A DNA stretch of 56,340 nt from Rhodospirillales bacterium (GCA_018648445.1 JABGRG010000011.1:1-56340), one strand, 5' to 3'; positions 36,859 through 45,964 are shown, counted from the stretch's first letter. Numbers and translations: made by a program. Notes: generated from the sequence alone by a model not told the origin.

Positions 36859-37404
36859 GTGAGCATTCCGAATTTTATTTCCTTGGGCCGCCTGTTGGCG
36901 GTGCCGATTGCGGTCTGGTTAATACTGGACGGCAACCTTGGCATTGCGTTTTGGGTGTTCGTGGCGGCTGGTGTCAGCGATGCGGTCGATGGATTCCTGG
37001 CCAAGCGCTTCGATATGCAGACTGAACTGGGAAAAGTGCTGGACCCGCTGGCCGACAAGGCGCTTCTCGTTAGCGTTTACATATCGCTGGGGCATGTGGG
37101 GTACATTCCGGTGTGGCTGGTGATTTTGGTGGTTTTCCGCGATTTCGTAATCGTCGGAGGCATTATTCTGGCCCACACCATTAGCCTGACAATGCGCATG
37201 AAGCCGTTTATTGTCAGCAAGATCAATACGCTAGCGCAAATTTTGCTGGCAGGTATCGTTCTGGCCAGCGCCGGCAAAATTCTGGATCTCGAGATGGTGA
37301 TCATGCCCATGGTTTATCTGGTTGGCGTAACGACGTTTATCTCGGGCGCGGCTTATCTGATTTTCTGGGGCCGGTTCGTGGCCGTGTCGGGGGATGGTGA
37401 GTAA
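36859..37404 (+). CDS. CDP-alcohol phosphatidyltransferase (PgsA-like)
   Basis: A 181-residue membrane protein with about five helices. The catalytic motif is DAVDGFLAKRFDMQTELGKVLD, then PLADK: all four aspartates of the CDP-alcohol signature are present, with AKR where many members have AR. It would transfer a phosphatidyl group from CDP-diacylglycerol to an alcohol such as glycerol 3-phosphate or another small alcohol; a second pgsA elsewhere in the genome cannot be excluded. GTG 36859 (MSIPNF) fits the GGGGGG tract nine bases upstream better than ATG 36850. The stop overlaps the next ATG (TAATG). Confidence 0.88.
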   Translation: MSIPNFISLGRLLAVPIAVWLILDGNLGIAFWVFVAAGVSDAVDGFLAKRFDMQTELGKVLDPLADKALLVSVYISLGHVGYIPVWLVILVVFRDFVIVGGIILAHTISLTMRMKPFIVSKINTLAQILLAGIVLASAGKILDLEMVIMPMVYLVGVTTFISGAAYLIFWGRFVAVSGDGE

Positions 37405-38480
37405 TGCGAATCGGGAAGGTCTGGGCGTGGCTGGCCGGGTTAGCGGTCTTTTGTCTGCTGCTGTATTTGTTACGCAGTGTCCTGGTCCCCTTCGTCGCGG
37501 GCATGGGGGTCGCCTATCTTCTTGATCCCGTCGCTGACAAACTGGAAGAAAAGGGATGTTCGCGGACCCTTGCCGTCGTCATCATCAACGTCGTTTTCTT
37601 TTTCGTTCTTTGTGTTCTGATGGTGCTTCTGATCCCGCTCTTGCAGGCGCAGGTCGTTGGTTTCGTGAGCCGGGTTCCCGGCTATTTCGAGGTTCTTCGC
37701 GGCATCATCGAGCCAATTCTGGAACGGCTGGCCGCCGTTATCCCGGAAGAGCAGCTTGACCAGCTACGGGCGTCCGTCGGGTCGTTTGTCGGCAATATGC
37801 TTCAATGGGCGGGCGAAGTGTTCAAGGGGATCTGGCGCGGCGGCATGGCGGTCGTGAACCTGCTGTCGTTGGTCGTCATCATGCCTTTGGTCGCCTTTTA
37901 TCTTTTGCGTGATTGGGACCGCATCGTTGATCATATCGACGGTATGTTGCCGCGAACCGTTGCTCCCGTGGTACGCGGGCTTGCGACCGAGATCGATAGC
38001 ACCCTTTCCAACTTCGTGCGCGGACAGGCTCTCGTCTGCCTGCTGCTGGGCGGGTTCTACGCCATTGGACTGACCCTGGTTGGTCTCGACTTCGGCCTGG
38101 TCGTTGGTCTGGGAACGGGGATTATCTCGTTTATTCCCTATTTCGGCATGGCCATCGGCATGGCGGTCGGTCTGGGTATCGCGCTTGCCCAGTTTTCCGA
38201 TTGGGTTCCGATTGCGTTGGTCGCCGCTGTATTTGGCGTCGGCCAGATTTTGGAAGGAAATTTCCTGACCCCGCGTATGGTCGGTGACAAGGTCGGACTG
38301 CATCCGGTTTGGGTGATCTTTGCGGTAATGGCGGGCAGCGCGCTGTTTGGTTTTACCGGAATGCTACTGTCCATACCGGCGGCGGCCTCCATCGGCGTTC
38401 TCGTGCGCTACGCCGTGTCGCGCTACCGCGATAGCGAAGCGTATGGGAGCGAGGAAGGCGGCGAGGGCGAACCGTCTTGA
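37404..38480 (+). CDS. AI-2E family transporter/PerM permease
   Basis: A 358-residue membrane protein of the UPF0118/TqsA-PerM family with about eight helices. LLRSVLVPFVAGMGVAYLLDPVADKLE, the long amphipathic middle, and the closing blocks FIPYFGMAIGMAVGL and GQILEGNFLTPRMVGDKVGLHPVWVIFAVMAGSALFGFTGMLLSIP-type end identify it. Members export autoinducer-2 or act as sodium/proton antiporters; the substrate is unknown. The gene begins within the stop codon of the preceding one and overlaps hdaA by four bases. Confidence 0.9.
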   Translation: MRIGKVWAWLAGLAVFCLLLYLLRSVLVPFVAGMGVAYLLDPVADKLEEKGCSRTLAVVIINVVFFFVLCVLMVLLIPLLQAQVVGFVSRVPGYFEVLRGIIEPILERLAAVIPEEQLDQLRASVGSFVGNMLQWAGEVFKGIWRGGMAVVNLLSLVVIMPLVAFYLLRDWDRIVDHIDGMLPRTVAPVVRGLATEIDSTLSNFVRGQALVCLLLGGFYAIGLTLVGLDFGLVVGLGTGIISFIPYFGMAIGMAVGLGIALAQFSDWVPIALVAAVFGVGQILEGNFLTPRMVGDKVGLHPVWVIFAVMAGSALFGFTGMLLSIPAAASIGVLVRYAVSRYRDSEAYGSEEGGEGEPS

Positions 38481-39163
38481 CGCCTTCTGATCAACTGCGT
38501 CTGGATTTCGATCTTCGTCCGGCCCTGGGTGGCGAGGATTTCCTGGTCGCCCCCAATAATTCCGACGCCGTGGCGTGGCTGGACCGATGGCCCGACTGGC
38601 CATCTCCGGTGCTGACCATCTACGGCCCGCCCGGTTGCGGAAAGTCCCACCTGACGCAGGTCTTTCTTGCAGCAGGCGGCGTGGCGAAGGTTGGTGCGAA
38701 AGAATTGGGAAATACGGAGCCGCACGAAATTCTGGGCGATGCGCAAGCCTGCGCCATTGATCACGTCGAAGCGGTACTATCGGCCGGGCTGGAGCGCCAA
38801 TTGCTTCACCTGTATAACGTTGCCGCCGAAACCGGTCGAAAACTGTTACTGACCGCGCACTCGGCCCCCGCCTTCTGGCCGCTGTCGATTGCCGATCTGC
38901 GTTCGCGAATGGGTGCGGGTGTCGCGGTCGAAATTGGCGCACCCGATGATCCGTTGATTGCGGCGGTACTGGTCAAGCTGTTTGCTGATCGTCAGCTTCG
39001 GGTCGACGGCGGCGTGGTGACATTTCTTCTTTCGCGCATGGAGCGTTCGTTCGATGCGGCGCGGCGCGTTGTGGCCGCTATCGACGAAGCGGCTCTGGCA
39101 GAACACCGCAACATCACGGTGCCGCTGGTCAGGAAGGTGCTGGCGACCCTTCAATCGACTTGA
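38477..39163 (+). CDS. hdaA: DnaA-related regulatory inactivator HdaA
   Basis: A 228-residue AAA+ protein. The N-terminal QLRLDFDL (residues 6-13) is the beta-clamp binding motif of Hda proteins, and YGPPGCGKSHL (49-59) is the Walker A. The C-terminal domain resembles the DnaA AAA+ lid; no DNA-binding domain IV is present. With the clamp it stimulates ATP hydrolysis by DnaA to stop re-initiation. TTG 38477 overlaps the preceding TGA. Its last 35 bases overlap the 3' end of the convergent adenylate cyclase gene. Confidence 0.92.
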   Translation: MTPSDQLRLDFDLRPALGGEDFLVAPNNSDAVAWLDRWPDWPSPVLTIYGPPGCGKSHLTQVFLAAGGVAKVGAKELGNTEPHEILGDAQACAIDHVEAVLSAGLERQLLHLYNVAAETGRKLLLTAHSAPAFWPLSIADLRSRMGAGVAVEIGAPDDPLIAAVLVKLFADRQLRVDGGVVTFLLSRMERSFDAARRVVAAIDEAALAEHRNITVPLVRKVLATLQST

Positions 39164-40808
39164 TTGCCTCAAGATCGGAAATCGCGAAGACGTCGATGGG
39201 CGCCTCGCGGCCCTTTACGGTTACTTTATGCTTGGCGAAGGATGAGGTGTCGATGCCGACACGGGCTAACAGGTCGGCTGAAACGACCAGCGGGCAATCG
39301 AATTCCTTGGTCTGACTTTCCAGCCTTGCCGCGATGTTGATGTTGTCGCCGATGGCCGACAGCAGAGGCGCTTTCGGAGGCCCCATGACCCCGACAATGG
39401 CCTCGCCGACATGAATTCCAATACCCATACGCAACGGTTCCGCCAACTCGTTTTTTAGGCGTCGGTTCAGTGTGTCCAGGCGCGCGAACATTTGGGCGGC
39501 CCCGGCCAAAGCCTGACGGCTTCCTGCGGTTACTCCGTCTTCCAGACCGTATAGCGCCATTAGTCCGTCGCCCGCGAACTGGGCGTAGTGTCCGTCGGTA
39601 TCGCTGAGCGCGGCCGTCATCTCGGCGAAAAAGAGGTTGAGAATGAATAGAACGTCATAAGGAAGCCGGCGCTCGCCGAGGCGCGTCGAACCGCGCAGAT
39701 CAATGAACATGGTGACGATCTGTTGCTCGCGCCCGTGGACGCCACCGGGAAGCCGACCGTGGGCGGCGGTGGCGGTCGGCGGAAGCAGGGGGGTTGCGTG
39801 CAAATCACGGCGCGGTCTCACCTGACAGGCCAATCTGATAGAGGGGGCGGCGTCAATTTTGGCCAGCGCGCGCGCCTCCATCGGTTCGGGTTTCGGCAAA
39901 TGCGAAATGGCATCGCCAACGCTGACCCGGCAGGTCGTGCACCGTCCCCGACCGCCGCAGACAGCGGCGTGCTCAATTCCCGCACCCTGGATTGCCTCAA
40001 GCACGCTGTTGCCGACCGGCGTTCTTACGGAGCGTCCGTCGGGAAGCTGGATTTGGAAAGTTCCATGGCGATTGCGGTACGCCCGTCGCGCCAGTCGCGC
40101 CAACAGCGTCAACGCAACGAGACCGGCCAGCACGGCCAGTAAGATGACTTCCAGACTTCCATGTATCTCCCTAAGAGAAGATGGCGAAGCCAGGTACTCG
40201 GCGAAAACACCTTCCTGCCACAAGGGATCGACGGCGCGCTGTTCGGCTTCAAACCCGGCTCGCAGAAAGCCGACAACGGCCAGAACCGGCAGGATCATAA
40301 CTGCGGGGTAAAGGATGGGAACAACTGCCCCATACCAGGGCTTGAGCCGCAGCCAGAAATGAAGGCCGACGCAAAGGTGCCCCCAGACCACCAGCAGAAG
40401 GACCGATTGCTTCAGAATAATCCAAGCGCCGCCCGACCAGATGGAGGCGATGATGAAGGGGTAGGTCGGATCGATCCCTAGAATTTCGTAGCTGCCCCGT
40501 GTGCCGATTGCATGGGCCATTAACAATGGCCAGACCAAAAGCCCGAGGATCAGTTGCGCCGCTTCCCACCTTGCCATGCGTAAGTGAGGCCGTCGGTACA
40601 GGGCGATCAGGGCCAGCAGAAAATGAACAAGGAAAGCGCCGAATAGAAAGGGGCCGCCCAGCGGGCTTCGCCACGGCACGTTGAGGATGCGGCGAACCGC
40701 CTCAAGCGCGTCCAGTGAAAAGATGCCGAAAGAATGATTGAAAAGATGCGGGATAACGAAGGCCGCAACGATCAGGCCGGACCAGAGGCGCAGGTGTTTT
40801 TCAAGCAT
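39129..40808 (-). CDS. Membrane adenylate cyclase with haem-b-like anchor and [2Fe-2S] domain
   Basis: A 559-residue three-part protein. Residues 1-245 hold about six helices with histidines at 21, 25, 62, 99, 144 and 150, resembling the succinate-dehydrogenase-like dihaem cytochrome b anchor. Residues 250-335 are a ferredoxin-type domain with Cys284, Cys290, Cys293 (CGGRGRCTTC) and Cys328. Residues 362-545 are a class III cyclase domain: Asp370 (MFIDLRGST), Asp414 (FAGDGLMALYG) and Asn491/Arg495 (NINIAARLE). Redox-sensing cyclases of this type (CyaC of Sinorhizobium) are known. It follows the SixA gene by 44 bases on the same strand. Substrate ATP versus GTP is not proven by sequence. Confidence 0.9.
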   Translation of the reverse strand: MLEKHLRLWSGLIVAAFVIPHLFNHSFGIFSLDALEAVRRILNVPWRSPLGGPFLFGAFLVHFLLALIALYRRPHLRMARWEAAQLILGLLVWPLLMAHAIGTRGSYEILGIDPTYPFIIASIWSGGAWIILKQSVLLLVVWGHLCVGLHFWLRLKPWYGAVVPILYPAVMILPVLAVVGFLRAGFEAEQRAVDPLWQEGVFAEYLASPSSLREIHGSLEVILLAVLAGLVALTLLARLARRAYRNRHGTFQIQLPDGRSVRTPVGNSVLEAIQGAGIEHAAVCGGRGRCTTCRVSVGDAISHLPKPEPMEARALAKIDAAPSIRLACQVRPRRDLHATPLLPPTATAAHGRLPGGVHGREQQIVTMFIDLRGSTRLGERRLPYDVLFILNLFFAEMTAALSDTDGHYAQFAGDGLMALYGLEDGVTAGSRQALAGAAQMFARLDTLNRRLKNELAEPLRMGIGIHVGEAIVGVMGPPKAPLLSAIGDNINIAARLESQTKEFDCPLVVSADLLARVGIDTSSFAKHKVTVKGREAPIDVFAISDLEAIKSIEGSPAPS

Positions 40809-40852
40809 GACTGGAATGTAGGAGTGCCCCCTGCGTTATTCCAGTCTGGGCG

Positions 40853-41368
40853 TTATTCCAAATCGTGCGGGCTGACAAACGCAATCAACTGCGCGCCGTC
40901 TCGTTCGATATCGCGCCAATGAGCGATGTCGGTTTGCAGGACCGCCAGGGCGGCGGTCGGGAATTTCACGGCCATGCGGCTATAGGCCTCCTCGTCGCCG
41001 CTTCCGGCCAAAAAGTGCGCCAGCTCCTCCATGCCGGGGTTGTGCCCGACGATCATCACTGCCCCGACCGCATCGTCCAGCGCCCGTAAACGGCGCACCC
41101 ATACGCTGGCGTCGGCATGATAGAGCGCGTCGTCAATAACGGCGGGAAGATCGCCGTCGAACTGGGCCTGAACCTTTTCCAGGGTGGAAACCGTGCGCTT
41201 GGCGGCGGAACACAAAACAAGTTCGGGTCGGGGATTGTGCCCACCCAGATATACGGCCATGTTTTTTGCCGCGCGCTTGCCGCGCTTGTTCAGCGGCCGG
41301 TCGAAGTCGGCCAGCGTCGGGTCTTTCCAACTAGATTTCGCATGGCGCAACAGATAGATCGTTTTCAT
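40853..41368 (-). CDS. SixA-like histidine phosphatase
   Basis: A 171-residue histidine-phosphatase-fold protein. The phosphohistidine motif LRHAKSSW puts the nucleophile at His9, and the second active-site histidine is in MIVGHNPGMEEL (about 112). SRTV-like arginines (AAKRTVSTLE) complete the pocket. SixA acts on phosphohistidines of phosphotransfer proteins; other members hydrolyse small phosphates. It lies 32 bases after ppk1 and is likely in the same operon, which makes polyphosphate metabolism or its control a plausible setting. Confidence 0.9.
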   Translation of the reverse strand: MKTIYLLRHAKSSWKDPTLADFDRPLNKRGKRAAKNMAVYLGGHNPRPELVLCSAAKRTVSTLEKVQAQFDGDLPAVIDDALYHADASVWVRRLRALDDAVGAVMIVGHNPGMEELAHFLAGSGDEEAYSRMAVKFPTAALAVLQTDIAHWRDIERDGAQLIAFVSPHDLE

Positions 41369-41400
41369 CCCGGCCCTTTTTTTGGCGCCAACCGAAGGTG

Positions 41401-43677
41401 CTATTGCGTGGCGCGGCGCGCAATTCCTTTAAGCCTGCGTTTGCGCAACTTGTTGGCTTCGGCGTGGCGTTTTTCGGCTGCCGCGATCATAACTTGCTGG
41501 CAGCCCATATTGCGTTGCCGCGCATCCGGTTGACGTTGCACGTAGCTGCCGTCCGATTGCATGTCCCAGACGCTGCGCGGATCGATTAGCTGGGCCTCGA
41601 ACACAGCGTCGAGTTCGCGCTGCAGTGCAGGGTCTTCGACCGGCGTGATAATCTCGACCCGGCTTTTCAGGTTGCGCTTCATCAGGTCTGCCGAACCGAT
41701 GAAGTACTCGTCCTCACCACCGTTGGCAAAATGGTAAATGCGCGCGTGTTCAAGGAACCGTCCGACGACGGAAACAATGGTGATGTTCTCGGATAATCCC
41801 TTGATGCCCGGCAGCAGGCGGCAGGTGTCGCGGATGACCAATTCCACCTTTACCCCGGCCTGTGACGCCCGATAAAGCGCCTCGACGATCTGGGTGTCTT
41901 CCAGCGCATTGGATTTAAGCCGGATCAGGCCCGGCTGATCAGCCGAGTGGATTTGGATTTCGCGGTCGACCTTGTCCAGCAGCGCCTTTTTCATCGCTTT
42001 CGGCGCGGTCAGGATTTTCCGGTAGTTGCGCGACGGCTTGCACCCGGTGGTCAGGTAATTGAACAATTCGGTCAAATCGTGGCCCACGTCTTCGTCACAC
42101 GTTAGAAGGCCCAGATCGCAATACATTCGCGCATTGCCCGCGTGATAATTACCGGTCCCCAGATGGGCGTAGCGCCGCAGACCGCTATAATCGCGGCGCA
42201 CGACCAGGATCGCCTTGGCGTGCGTTTTCAGGCCGACGACCCCGTAGGTTACGTGAACGCCCACATCCTCCAGCCGGCTTGCCCAGCCGATGTTGGCGGC
42301 CTCGTCGAAACGGGCCTTTAGCTCGACCACCACGGCGACCTGTTTGCCGTTGCGTGCGGCATCCATCAGATAATCGATAATGGCGGTTCCGGCGCTGGTT
42401 CGATACAGCGTCATCTTGATCGCCATAACCTTCGGGTCCTGGCTTGCTTCGCGGACGAAACGTTCGACCGAGGTCGAAAACGATTCATAAGGATGGTGCA
42501 GAAGGATTGATCCGTAATCGCGGATAATGTGGAAAATGCTGCGCGGGTCACGCAACGAAGTATTGTCGATGGGACGATGCATCGGATCGTGCAGGTCCGG
42601 CATGTCGAGCGAAGCCAGTTCAATCAGATCCTTCATGCCGATCATGACGTCGGTTTCGCTGACATCCTTGGCTTCGTCCAGACCCAGTTCAGCGGCCAGC
42701 ATACCGCGATGCACCGGATCAATGCCTTTTTGCGTTTGCAGACGCACGATCGGTGCGAACTTGCGGTCGCGCAATTCGGTTTCGATCATTTCCAGAAGGT
42801 CGTCGGCGTGTTCCTCGTCTTTCTCGGTATTGGCGTTGCGCGTTACGCGGAATACTTCACACGACTCAATGGTGCGATCCGGAAACAGAAGGTCCAGATT
42901 GTTGGCCATGACCTCTTCCAGAGGGACGAAGCGGTTTTTCTCTCCAACCCGCAGGAAGCGCGGCACGCCCGAGCCGACAGGCACTTTCACCCGCGCCATG
43001 ATCGAATCCTGTTCGTCTTGCTGATGCAACGCGGCCAGCAAATTGAGCGACAGGTTCGATAGGTGGGGGAACGGATGGGCCGGATCCATGGCCAGCGGGG
43101 TAACCAGCGGAAAGATGTTTTTCAGATAATATTCGCGGATTTTCGTGCGCTCGGCAGGGGTCAGGTCGCCGTACGTGAGCACATGGATTCTGTGCCGGGC
43201 CAGCTCCGCCAGGGTTTCCCGATAGACGTCGCGCTTGATTTTCTCGATCTCGGCGATCTCGGCCAGGCATTCGTCAATCTGCTGTTGGGGGGTTCTACCA
43301 TCCACCGTCTGTCGATGGACACCGGCGCCGACCTGCTGTTTCAGGCCGCCGACGCGCTTCATGATGAACTCGTCCAGGGTCATATCGCATATGGCCAGGA
43401 ACTTGACCCGCTCCAGCAGCGGCGTTCTCGGATCACACGCTTCGTTCAGGACGCGGCGGTTAAAGGTCAGCCATGTCAGCTCGCGATTGAGGAACAGCTT
43501 GGGCGTGCGCAGGTTCTTCGGCACGGTGAAAGGCGACGAAGTGGGCTTCATGCTGCAACCGGGCACCCGTACTTCAGGCGCAGGCGGTTCGACCGCAGTT
43601 GCCGTTTTTTCCGCGACGGATTTAACCGGAGCGGCTTCATCCACCAAAGTTGCCGCTTGTTTCGCCGTAGGGGTCAT
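41401..43677 (-). CDS. ppk1: Polyphosphate kinase 1
   Basis: A 758-residue PPK1, reversibly making polyphosphate from ATP. After a ~45-residue unstructured N tail rich in Ala, Val and Pro, the core begins with LFLNRELTWLTFNRRVLNEA. The autophosphorylated histidine lies in GLKTHAKAIL, and HARIYHFANGGEDEYFIGSADLMKRNL is the second phospholipase-D-like motif. The C-terminal tail (about 715-758) is very basic. It follows the PPK2-type gene by 18 bases and precedes the SixA gene. Confidence 0.97.
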   Translation of the reverse strand: MTPTAKQAATLVDEAAPVKSVAEKTATAVEPPAPEVRVPGCSMKPTSSPFTVPKNLRTPKLFLNRELTWLTFNRRVLNEACDPRTPLLERVKFLAICDMTLDEFIMKRVGGLKQQVGAGVHRQTVDGRTPQQQIDECLAEIAEIEKIKRDVYRETLAELARHRIHVLTYGDLTPAERTKIREYYLKNIFPLVTPLAMDPAHPFPHLSNLSLNLLAALHQQDEQDSIMARVKVPVGSGVPRFLRVGEKNRFVPLEEVMANNLDLLFPDRTIESCEVFRVTRNANTEKDEEHADDLLEMIETELRDRKFAPIVRLQTQKGIDPVHRGMLAAELGLDEAKDVSETDVMIGMKDLIELASLDMPDLHDPMHRPIDNTSLRDPRSIFHIIRDYGSILLHHPYESFSTSVERFVREASQDPKVMAIKMTLYRTSAGTAIIDYLMDAARNGKQVAVVVELKARFDEAANIGWASRLEDVGVHVTYGVVGLKTHAKAILVVRRDYSGLRRYAHLGTGNYHAGNARMYCDLGLLTCDEDVGHDLTELFNYLTTGCKPSRNYRKILTAPKAMKKALLDKVDREIQIHSADQPGLIRLKSNALEDTQIVEALYRASQAGVKVELVIRDTCRLLPGIKGLSENITIVSVVGRFLEHARIYHFANGGEDEYFIGSADLMKRNLKSRVEIITPVEDPALQRELDAVFEAQLIDPRSVWDMQSDGSYVQRQPDARQRNMGCQQVMIAAAEKRHAEANKLRKRRLKGIARRATQ

Positions 43678-43695
43678 TGGGTCCTCTTTCTCAGG

Positions 43696-45276
43696 CTATG
43701 CCTTTTTGGTTTTGGTCTTTCGGCGTTTGGCCGCCAGGGCAATTTCCAACTTATCGCAAAAAGTGGCGATGGTTTTTATTCTCGAATAGCGTTTGTTGTT
43801 TCCTTCGACCAGGGTCCATGGCGCGATCGACGTGCTTGTGCGCGCGATCATATCGTTCACCGCGAGTTCGTAGTCGTCCCACCGTTCGCGATTTCGCCAA
43901 TCCTCGTCAGTTAACTTCCAACGTTTATACGAGATTTTCTTGCGTTCCTTAAATCGTCTTAACTGCTCTTCCTTGCTGATATGTACCCAGTATTTGAGCA
44001 GGACGATCCCGTGATCAACGAGTTGTTCCTCGAAATCGTTCAGTTCAGAATAGCCGCGCATCCATTCCGCTTCGGTGGCGAAACCTTCGATGCGTTCGAC
44101 AAGGACGCGACCGTACCAGCTGCGATCGAAAATAGTAACCCGACCGGCTCGGGAAAGATGCCGCCAGAACCGCCACAGGTGGTGGTGCGCCTTTTCCTCG
44201 TCGGTGGGCGCGGCAATGGGGATAACCTGATAGCTGCGCGAATCCAGCGCCGCCGTGGTGCGCCGGATGGCGCCGCCCTTGCCCGCCGCGTCCCACCCTT
44301 CGAAAACAAGGATTGACGACAGGCCGCGCTCGTGGGCTTCGCGCGAAAGCCGATGCAGCCGCCCTTGATAGGTTTCCAGCTTCTTTTGGTATTCGCTGCG
44401 GGTCAGCGCAAGGTCGTCGTCCAGCTTGCTCAAAATCGAAACCCCGGGTGCGGGCATGGCGAATTCCGTTGTGCCGCTCGGTTTGCCGGTTCCCTTCTTT
44501 TTGGTCTTTTTTTGTATCTTATTTTGTGTGGCTCGTAACTCGGCGGCCACTCGTTCGGCGGTTTCAAATTCGGCCAGGTGACGTTCGATGGCGTCACGAA
44601 TGGTGGTGGCGACGGTCAGGCTGCGATAGGGGGCGTCGGCGCCCTCGACAATCCGCCACGGTACCCGGCCAACGCTGCTGCGCATGATCGTGCGTTCGGC
44701 GGTGGCGATGAATTTATCGTACATGCGCCAGTGCGCCCAGTCGGTCTTGGTCACGCGCCATGACGTGAGGGGATCGGCCTCAAGGGCTTCAAAGCGTTCC
44801 TTTTGAGCTTCCTTGCCGAGGTGCATCCAGAATTTGAGAATCAATGCCCCGTCGTTGGCAAGGCCGCGTTCGAAGGCGATAATGCGATCCAGCGCGTCGT
44901 CGAGTTCCGCGTCGGTTCGCTTTTCATAGACATGATCAAGGACTGGGCGCGAGTACCAGGAACTCAGGAAACAGCCGATCACGCCCTTGGGTGGCAAAGC
45001 CCGCCAGTAACGCCAGAATTCCGGCCTTTCGTGCTCCTCGTCGGATGGCTCGTCGAAGGCCCGCGTGATGGTCCAACGTGGATCCATCCATTCGTTCAGA
45101 AGATCGGCGGTTTCGCTCTTGCCCGCGCCGTCGACGCCCGCAAAAACAATGATCACCGGGAATTTGGCGCGCCGAAGCATTTGCTGGACTTCCAGCAACT
45201 GGGTTCTGAGCGCCGGCACTTGCTGATTGAAAACCGATTTTTCGATGCGATTTCCAAGTTCCGCAGCTTCGAACAT
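43696..45276 (-). CDS. pap: Two-domain PPK2-family polyphosphate:AMP phosphotransferase
   Basis: A 526-residue protein with two PPK2 domains. Domain 1 has FAGVDGAGKSET (45-56) and a lid arginine region (RPEFWRYWRALP); domain 2 has FEGWDAAGKGGAIRR (about 325-339) and HHLWRFWRHLSRAG. A lysine-rich linker (252-265) joins them. Two-domain PPK2 proteins use polyphosphate to phosphorylate AMP to ADP. ATG 45276 follows GGGGAGAGC. It lies between parA and ppk1 in the same run. Only domain 2 has the fuller GKGG form; domain 1 has GKSE, so the first may be inactive. Confidence 0.92.
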   Translation of the reverse strand: MFEAAELGNRIEKSVFNQQVPALRTQLLEVQQMLRRAKFPVIIVFAGVDGAGKSETADLLNEWMDPRWTITRAFDEPSDEEHERPEFWRYWRALPPKGVIGCFLSSWYSRPVLDHVYEKRTDAELDDALDRIIAFERGLANDGALILKFWMHLGKEAQKERFEALEADPLTSWRVTKTDWAHWRMYDKFIATAERTIMRSSVGRVPWRIVEGADAPYRSLTVATTIRDAIERHLAEFETAERVAAELRATQNKIQKKTKKKGTGKPSGTTEFAMPAPGVSILSKLDDDLALTRSEYQKKLETYQGRLHRLSREAHERGLSSILVFEGWDAAGKGGAIRRTTAALDSRSYQVIPIAAPTDEEKAHHHLWRFWRHLSRAGRVTIFDRSWYGRVLVERIEGFATEAEWMRGYSELNDFEEQLVDHGIVLLKYWVHISKEEQLRRFKERKKISYKRWKLTDEDWRNRERWDDYELAVNDMIARTSTSIAPWTLVEGNNKRYSRIKTIATFCDKLEIALAAKRRKTKTKKA

Positions 45277-45305
45277 AGCTTTGCTCTCCCCGGACTGTTG
45301 GGCCG

Positions 45306-45947
45306 TTACCGGTCTTTCTGGAAGGCGACGTTGCTTATAAACCGCAACAAGGGCCGCCATTCCTCGGTGTAACGCTCGGCGCGGCTGGGCGCCATGTCGA
45401 AAATGCTCAGGCCGCCCGCCGACGCGGTCGGATAAAGCTGGGTGTCGCGAATCAACGAAACAACGTCCTGATTCAACCCCGCCAGGAAATCCTCCAGATG
45501 GCGCGACGCGGTCGTTCGCACCCGTATCCGATTTCCGACCAGCGCGACCGCCCTTTTATTGTTGCGGATCGGCTTCAATTTGTCGAGAACCCGCAAGAAT
45601 CTGCGTGTCGTCGCCTCGTCGAAAAGCGACGGCAATACCGGGATGAGGATCACGTCGGCGGTTTGCACCAGTTCGCGCACCGCGCCGCGGCGAACGGCAG
45701 CCGGGGCGTCGACGACCAGACGCCGGGTTCCGCCAGGTACCTTCCCAATCTTCTTTGTCCAGTCCAGTCCGGTAATCGGCGGATATTTTTCGGGGCGTTG
45801 CTTGATCCAGGTAAGGGAAGATTTCTGACGGTCGCAATCGGCCAGTACCGTTTCGAAACCCGATAGCGCGAATGCCCCAGCAAGGTTGGTGGCCAGCGTC
45901 GACTTGCCGCAACCACCCTTGGGATTTGTGACCAGTATCGTAAGCAT
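45306..45947 (-). CDS. ParA-family ATPase
   Basis: A 213-residue ParA/MinD-type ATPase with the deviant Walker A KGGCGKST at residues 10-17, a Walker A' with Asp37 and Asp39 (ADCDRQKSS), and a Walker B Asp80 (LVVDAPAA). It lacks the N-terminal DNA-binding domain of plasmid ParA, so it is the small type used for chromosomal cargo positioning. No ParB or CTP-switch gene is nearby; the neighbours are a CHAD protein upstream (17 bases) and PPK2 downstream (29 bases). ATG 45947 is preferred over upstream residues. A role in placing polyphosphate granules is inference. Confidence 0.9.
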   Translation of the reverse strand: MLTILVTNPKGGCGKSTLATNLAGAFALSGFETVLADCDRQKSSLTWIKQRPEKYPPITGLDWTKKIGKVPGGTRRLVVDAPAAVRRGAVRELVQTADVILIPVLPSLFDEATTRRFLRVLDKLKPIRNNKRAVALVGNRIRVRTTASRHLEDFLAGLNQDVVSLIRDTQLYPTASAGGLSIFDMAPSRAERYTEEWRPLLRFISNVAFQKDR

Positions 45948-45964
45948 TACTTCTCGGCCTTGCT

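Noticed and set aside
36859..37404. The AKR in place of AR in the CDP-alcohol motif as a sign of lost activity
   Set aside because: All four catalytic aspartates and the glycine are present, and a basic residue is kept; this looks like normal family variation.
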